The notes under the pieces: model-generated
Seen by the model: the letters and a program-made list of their open reading frames with translations, nothing else
Database searches by the model: none
Told to the model about the DNA's origin: nothing
Shown here: piece after piece, positions 61,741 to 64,000 of the stretch
Layout: each line of letters starts with the position of its first letter
How positions within the stretch are numbered: the stretch's first letter is position 1
Origin: Sextonia rubra
Lineage: Eukaryota > Streptophyta > Magnoliopsida > Laurales > Lauraceae
Length of the DNA: 64,000 nucleotides
Assembly (NCBI GenBank): GCA_037013555.1
Contig: JASUAD010000018.1
Span: 21,794,612 to 21,858,611, forward strand
Reading direction: 5' to 3'
Position numbers and translations under genes: made by a program

Positions 61741-62059
61741 GAAGCAAGTTCTTATGTTCTTGATAAGCTTTTTACCTATAACATTTTAAAGTAAGATGAG
61801 TTTGGATGTGCCACTAAACAATTTGTTTTGATAATTCGGTGGAAAAGATGTGCCTATGTTCTGCCATGATTTGGTGCTGGACAGATATAGAAGATGATAT
61901 TATTGGCCATTGGTGCTGACGATGGCTTGGGATGGCAAAGGCCATGGGAAAATCCTGTCAAAAATGGTTTCCATTGCTGCTGTTCACTTTACTTTTTAAT
62001 GGTTGAAACATGATTTGTACAATGTGTATGCAAAAGGGTGATCTGTACATTATTCCTGT

Positions 62060-62395
62060 CTATGATACCCGGATACTTGTATAAGCTCAACGTATCCGTA
62101 TTAGACCAATACAATACTTGTACTGGTACTTGATACTGCACCGATACTTCCGAGGCATAAGTTTAATATATCCTACTTAGCAAGTCCATTATTCCATTTA
62201 TTTCTTCTAAGTTTTTTACTTTTCAACATAGAAAATGTTAGAATTGAACATAAACAATGATAATTTCATTAATTAAATCGTAATTTAAAGAAAAATTAAG
62301 GACAATCGTATCCGTATCCGTGTCCTAAATTTTTCAAAATGCAAAGTCGTATCCCCGATCCCCGTATCCGTGTCTGTACCCATGTTCGTATATGG
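62060..62395. repeat. GTATCCG-rich repeat, probable MITE
   Basis: TATGATACCCGGATAC near 62062 and, inverted, TGATGCCCATATACG near 62395 are similar ends. GTATCCGTATCCGTGTCC and CCCGTATCCGTGTC occur inside (62310-62375). Such tracts are common in plant hAT-like MITEs. No target duplication found. Confidence 0.45.
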
Positions 62396-62398
62396 GCA

Positions 62399-62745
62399 TC
62401 AAAGATTCCTATATACTGTGAAGAAGATGAACAAAATAAAAGCACCACCAAGAAGCCGCTTAAAAAGGAAACCACCCATTTCCTCGGTTTTTAATTCTGA
62501 ACTTGGCCACACCTGGATAGCATCCAGGGGAAGACCTTCCTTTAGTAGAGCAGCTGTGGCTCCTTTTGTCTTTGTGAACATGGCAAAAGACAGCAAGATG
62601 GAGCTCCTGAGATAATCATGTCTTGTTAATCAGGATACATTCATCTCCAAAGCTTCTTTTATGACCTGAGGAGGTAGAGTTTCCCATTTCGCTAAAGTTA
62701 TGTTTATCACCTTAGGACGTTGAAGTCCATCTCATCTCTTTGATT
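62399..62745 (-). pseudogene. Possible minus-strand coding fragment, family unknown
   Basis: One frame from 62745 down reads DGLQRPKVINITLAKWETLP ... PQVIKEALEMNVS, a TGA near 62637, then RSSILLSFAMFTKTKGATAA ... GLPLDAIQVWPSSELK to a stop at 62399. The composition looks like a real helical protein rather than random AT-rich translation. It may be the last exon(s) of a gene, a pseudogene, or chance. I do not recognise the family. Confidence 0.3.
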
Positions 62746-63505
62746 TTGCCCACTATAGAATCCATTCTTCGATTTACTCATTTTGAATTGGGAGAGAGAC
62801 CAGTCAGAGAAAATTCAAATGCGGACAAAGTTTTTAGGGCAGTTTCTGGTTGTTAGGTGTTCTAGTGGGGCTAAAGAAATGAAGCTCTGATCTTCCCGGG
62901 ATGCTTCTATGTTATTGAGCTTCCTGGGATGCTCCTATGTTATTCTTGCCTTTTATAGTGTGGCAATGGAGTGAAAGTATAATAGCAAAATTGTGGCCTT
63001 TGCCTACTTAATTGTGAAAGCTAATGAGTGACCATAAAAGCACACCGAACTTAAGGAAACTGATTTTCTAAAAATTATGCTAGGACAAATGACTAACAAT
63101 CAAGTTCAACTTACCAATAAAAAAAAATCAAGTGCGACACTTTGATCTGTTCAGATACCTCTGATAAGAAGGGGAGAAAACTCTGCATGCTATGAACAAT
63201 TACATGCTTTCATTAACCCCATTAAGTGTCACTTGGAAGAGGAACATTTTTATGGTTATATGCATTTGTCTTGATGGGGATTGGCATAACTGGGGCTGTT
63301 TAAAGTTTAAACTGGGTGTTAAATAAATGGTTTTCTATAGTAATTGGAGGTATTATATGACCTGGAGTAGGTCTGCACCTGTTTCAGTTCATGGGAGGTA
63401 CTATATGACCTAGAGTAGGTCTGTACCTGTTTTGATGCTAATGCATGCTTTATCTCACAGATTTGGCTGAAGACTAAGTTACAGAGAATATTTGGCTAAT
63501 TACAA
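62746..63505. repeat. Spacer with two short tandem duplications
   Basis: A 28-bp unit (CTTCCCGGGATGCTTCTATG type) is duplicated at 62892-62919 and 62920-62947. A 48-bp unit (GGAGGTATTATATGACCTGG type) is duplicated at 63346-63393 and 63394-63441. No gene seen. Confidence 0.7.
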
Positions 63506-63516
63506 TTCACAGAGAA

Positions 63517-63711
63517 AAAAAAAAAATTTTTGGCACACCAGCCCTAGTGGGGTTGCGATCCCTATCCTGGGAGACACCTTGGGTGAGGTTTGGAAATGCT
63601 CTAATGAAGGTGAGAAGACTTTTAGTGTGATACTAGGTCCTCAGGCGAGAAAAGGTGTGTGCCCAAGTTTGAACTCTTGTTAGGTAGGTAAGAGCTAGAG
63701 CCTCCTACCAC
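63517..63711 (-). mobile_element. SINE (second family), 195 bp
   Basis: On the minus strand an A-box-like GTGGTAGGAGGCTC and a B-box-like AGTTCAAACTTGG (near 63675-63663) precede a GC-richer body and a homopolymer tail (63517-63528). The flanks TTCACAGAGAA (63506-63516) and TTCATAGAGAA (63712-63722) form an 11-bp duplication with one mismatch. No similarity seen to the SINE at 6564 beyond the tRNA-like boxes. Confidence 0.65.
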
Positions 63712-63722
63712 TTCATAGAGAA

Positions 63723-64000
63723 TAATTTTGATTTGATAGTATTGGATTTTGTCTTGTATTCCGGTTTAGCTAGATTGTTCATCTGGTTTAACCAGAACCA
63801 GGGTTCAAGGTTATGGGTATTTTACTTATGTATGAGTTTTCTTATTGGCCAAGAAAGCAGGAATTATATATATTGATATACTGTAACCCTAGATCCCGAG
63901 AAGATTGAGATGAGATCGTGATGGATAAGTTCTCCCCTCCATGGTTGTAGGTAAAGTTGTTGAACCATGTAAAATTGATGTATTCATGTGTGTGATTTCT
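63723..64000. other. Window end, no feature
   Basis: No gene or repeat recognised. Confidence 0.5.

Overview
The window reads as nuclear DNA of a flowering plant. It has intron-split coding, a P-class PPR gene, and nested Ty3/gypsy and Ty1/copia retrotransposons, SINEs, TRIM-like and MITE repeats of plant type. Species cannot be fixed from sequence alone. About 90% is transposon-derived or featureless AT-rich DNA. One host gene is convincing.

Layout. (1) 1-6523: 3' part of a decayed Tekay/Del-like gypsy element (+ strand gag-pol remains) with its 3' LTR. (2) 6564-6746: a tRNA-derived SINE. (3) 6882-22383: a full-length but dead Athila-type gypsy element, with two LTRs of about 2.05 kb, a degenerate tRNA-Asp-like primer site and TSD CCTCT on both sides. 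A Tekay-related solo LTR (15878-18723, TSD GTGAT) sits inside it. (4) 22665-35224: a SIRE/Maximus-type copia element on the minus strand (TSD AAATT) with an extra ORF after RNase H; a second solo LTR (30844-33404, TSD AAAGG) splits its gag. (5) 35375-41000: a second copy of the first SINE, two long inverted-repeat elements, a hAT-type MITE, an LTR remnant and a small TIR element. (6) 42113-46773: a hAT-like MITE split by a 4.2-kb gag-only copia derivative (42387-46597, TSD ATCAG). (7) 46780-52410: AT-rich DNA with a family of short Helitron-like repeats and a well-preserved SINE with a TSD of about 21 bp. (8) 55590-61219: a three-exon gene for a 636-residue P-class PPR protein. Its first intron holds a LINE tail and a TRIM-like solo LTR; its second holds a duplicate of its 3' flank. 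(9) 61740-64000: small repeats, a possible minus-strand coding fragment and a SINE.

None of the retroelements has an intact gag-pol, so any movement would need help in trans. The only likely functional protein is the PPR protein, expected to bind organellar or other RNA. No operon, CRISPR array, rRNA or ordinary tRNA gene was seen. The most unusual features are an array of CTACGGCT-type palindromes in three related LTRs, a 0.84-kb near-hairpin of pyrimidine/purine-biased arms, and a 3'-UTR-like block with poly(A) signals copied into an intron of the PPR gene.
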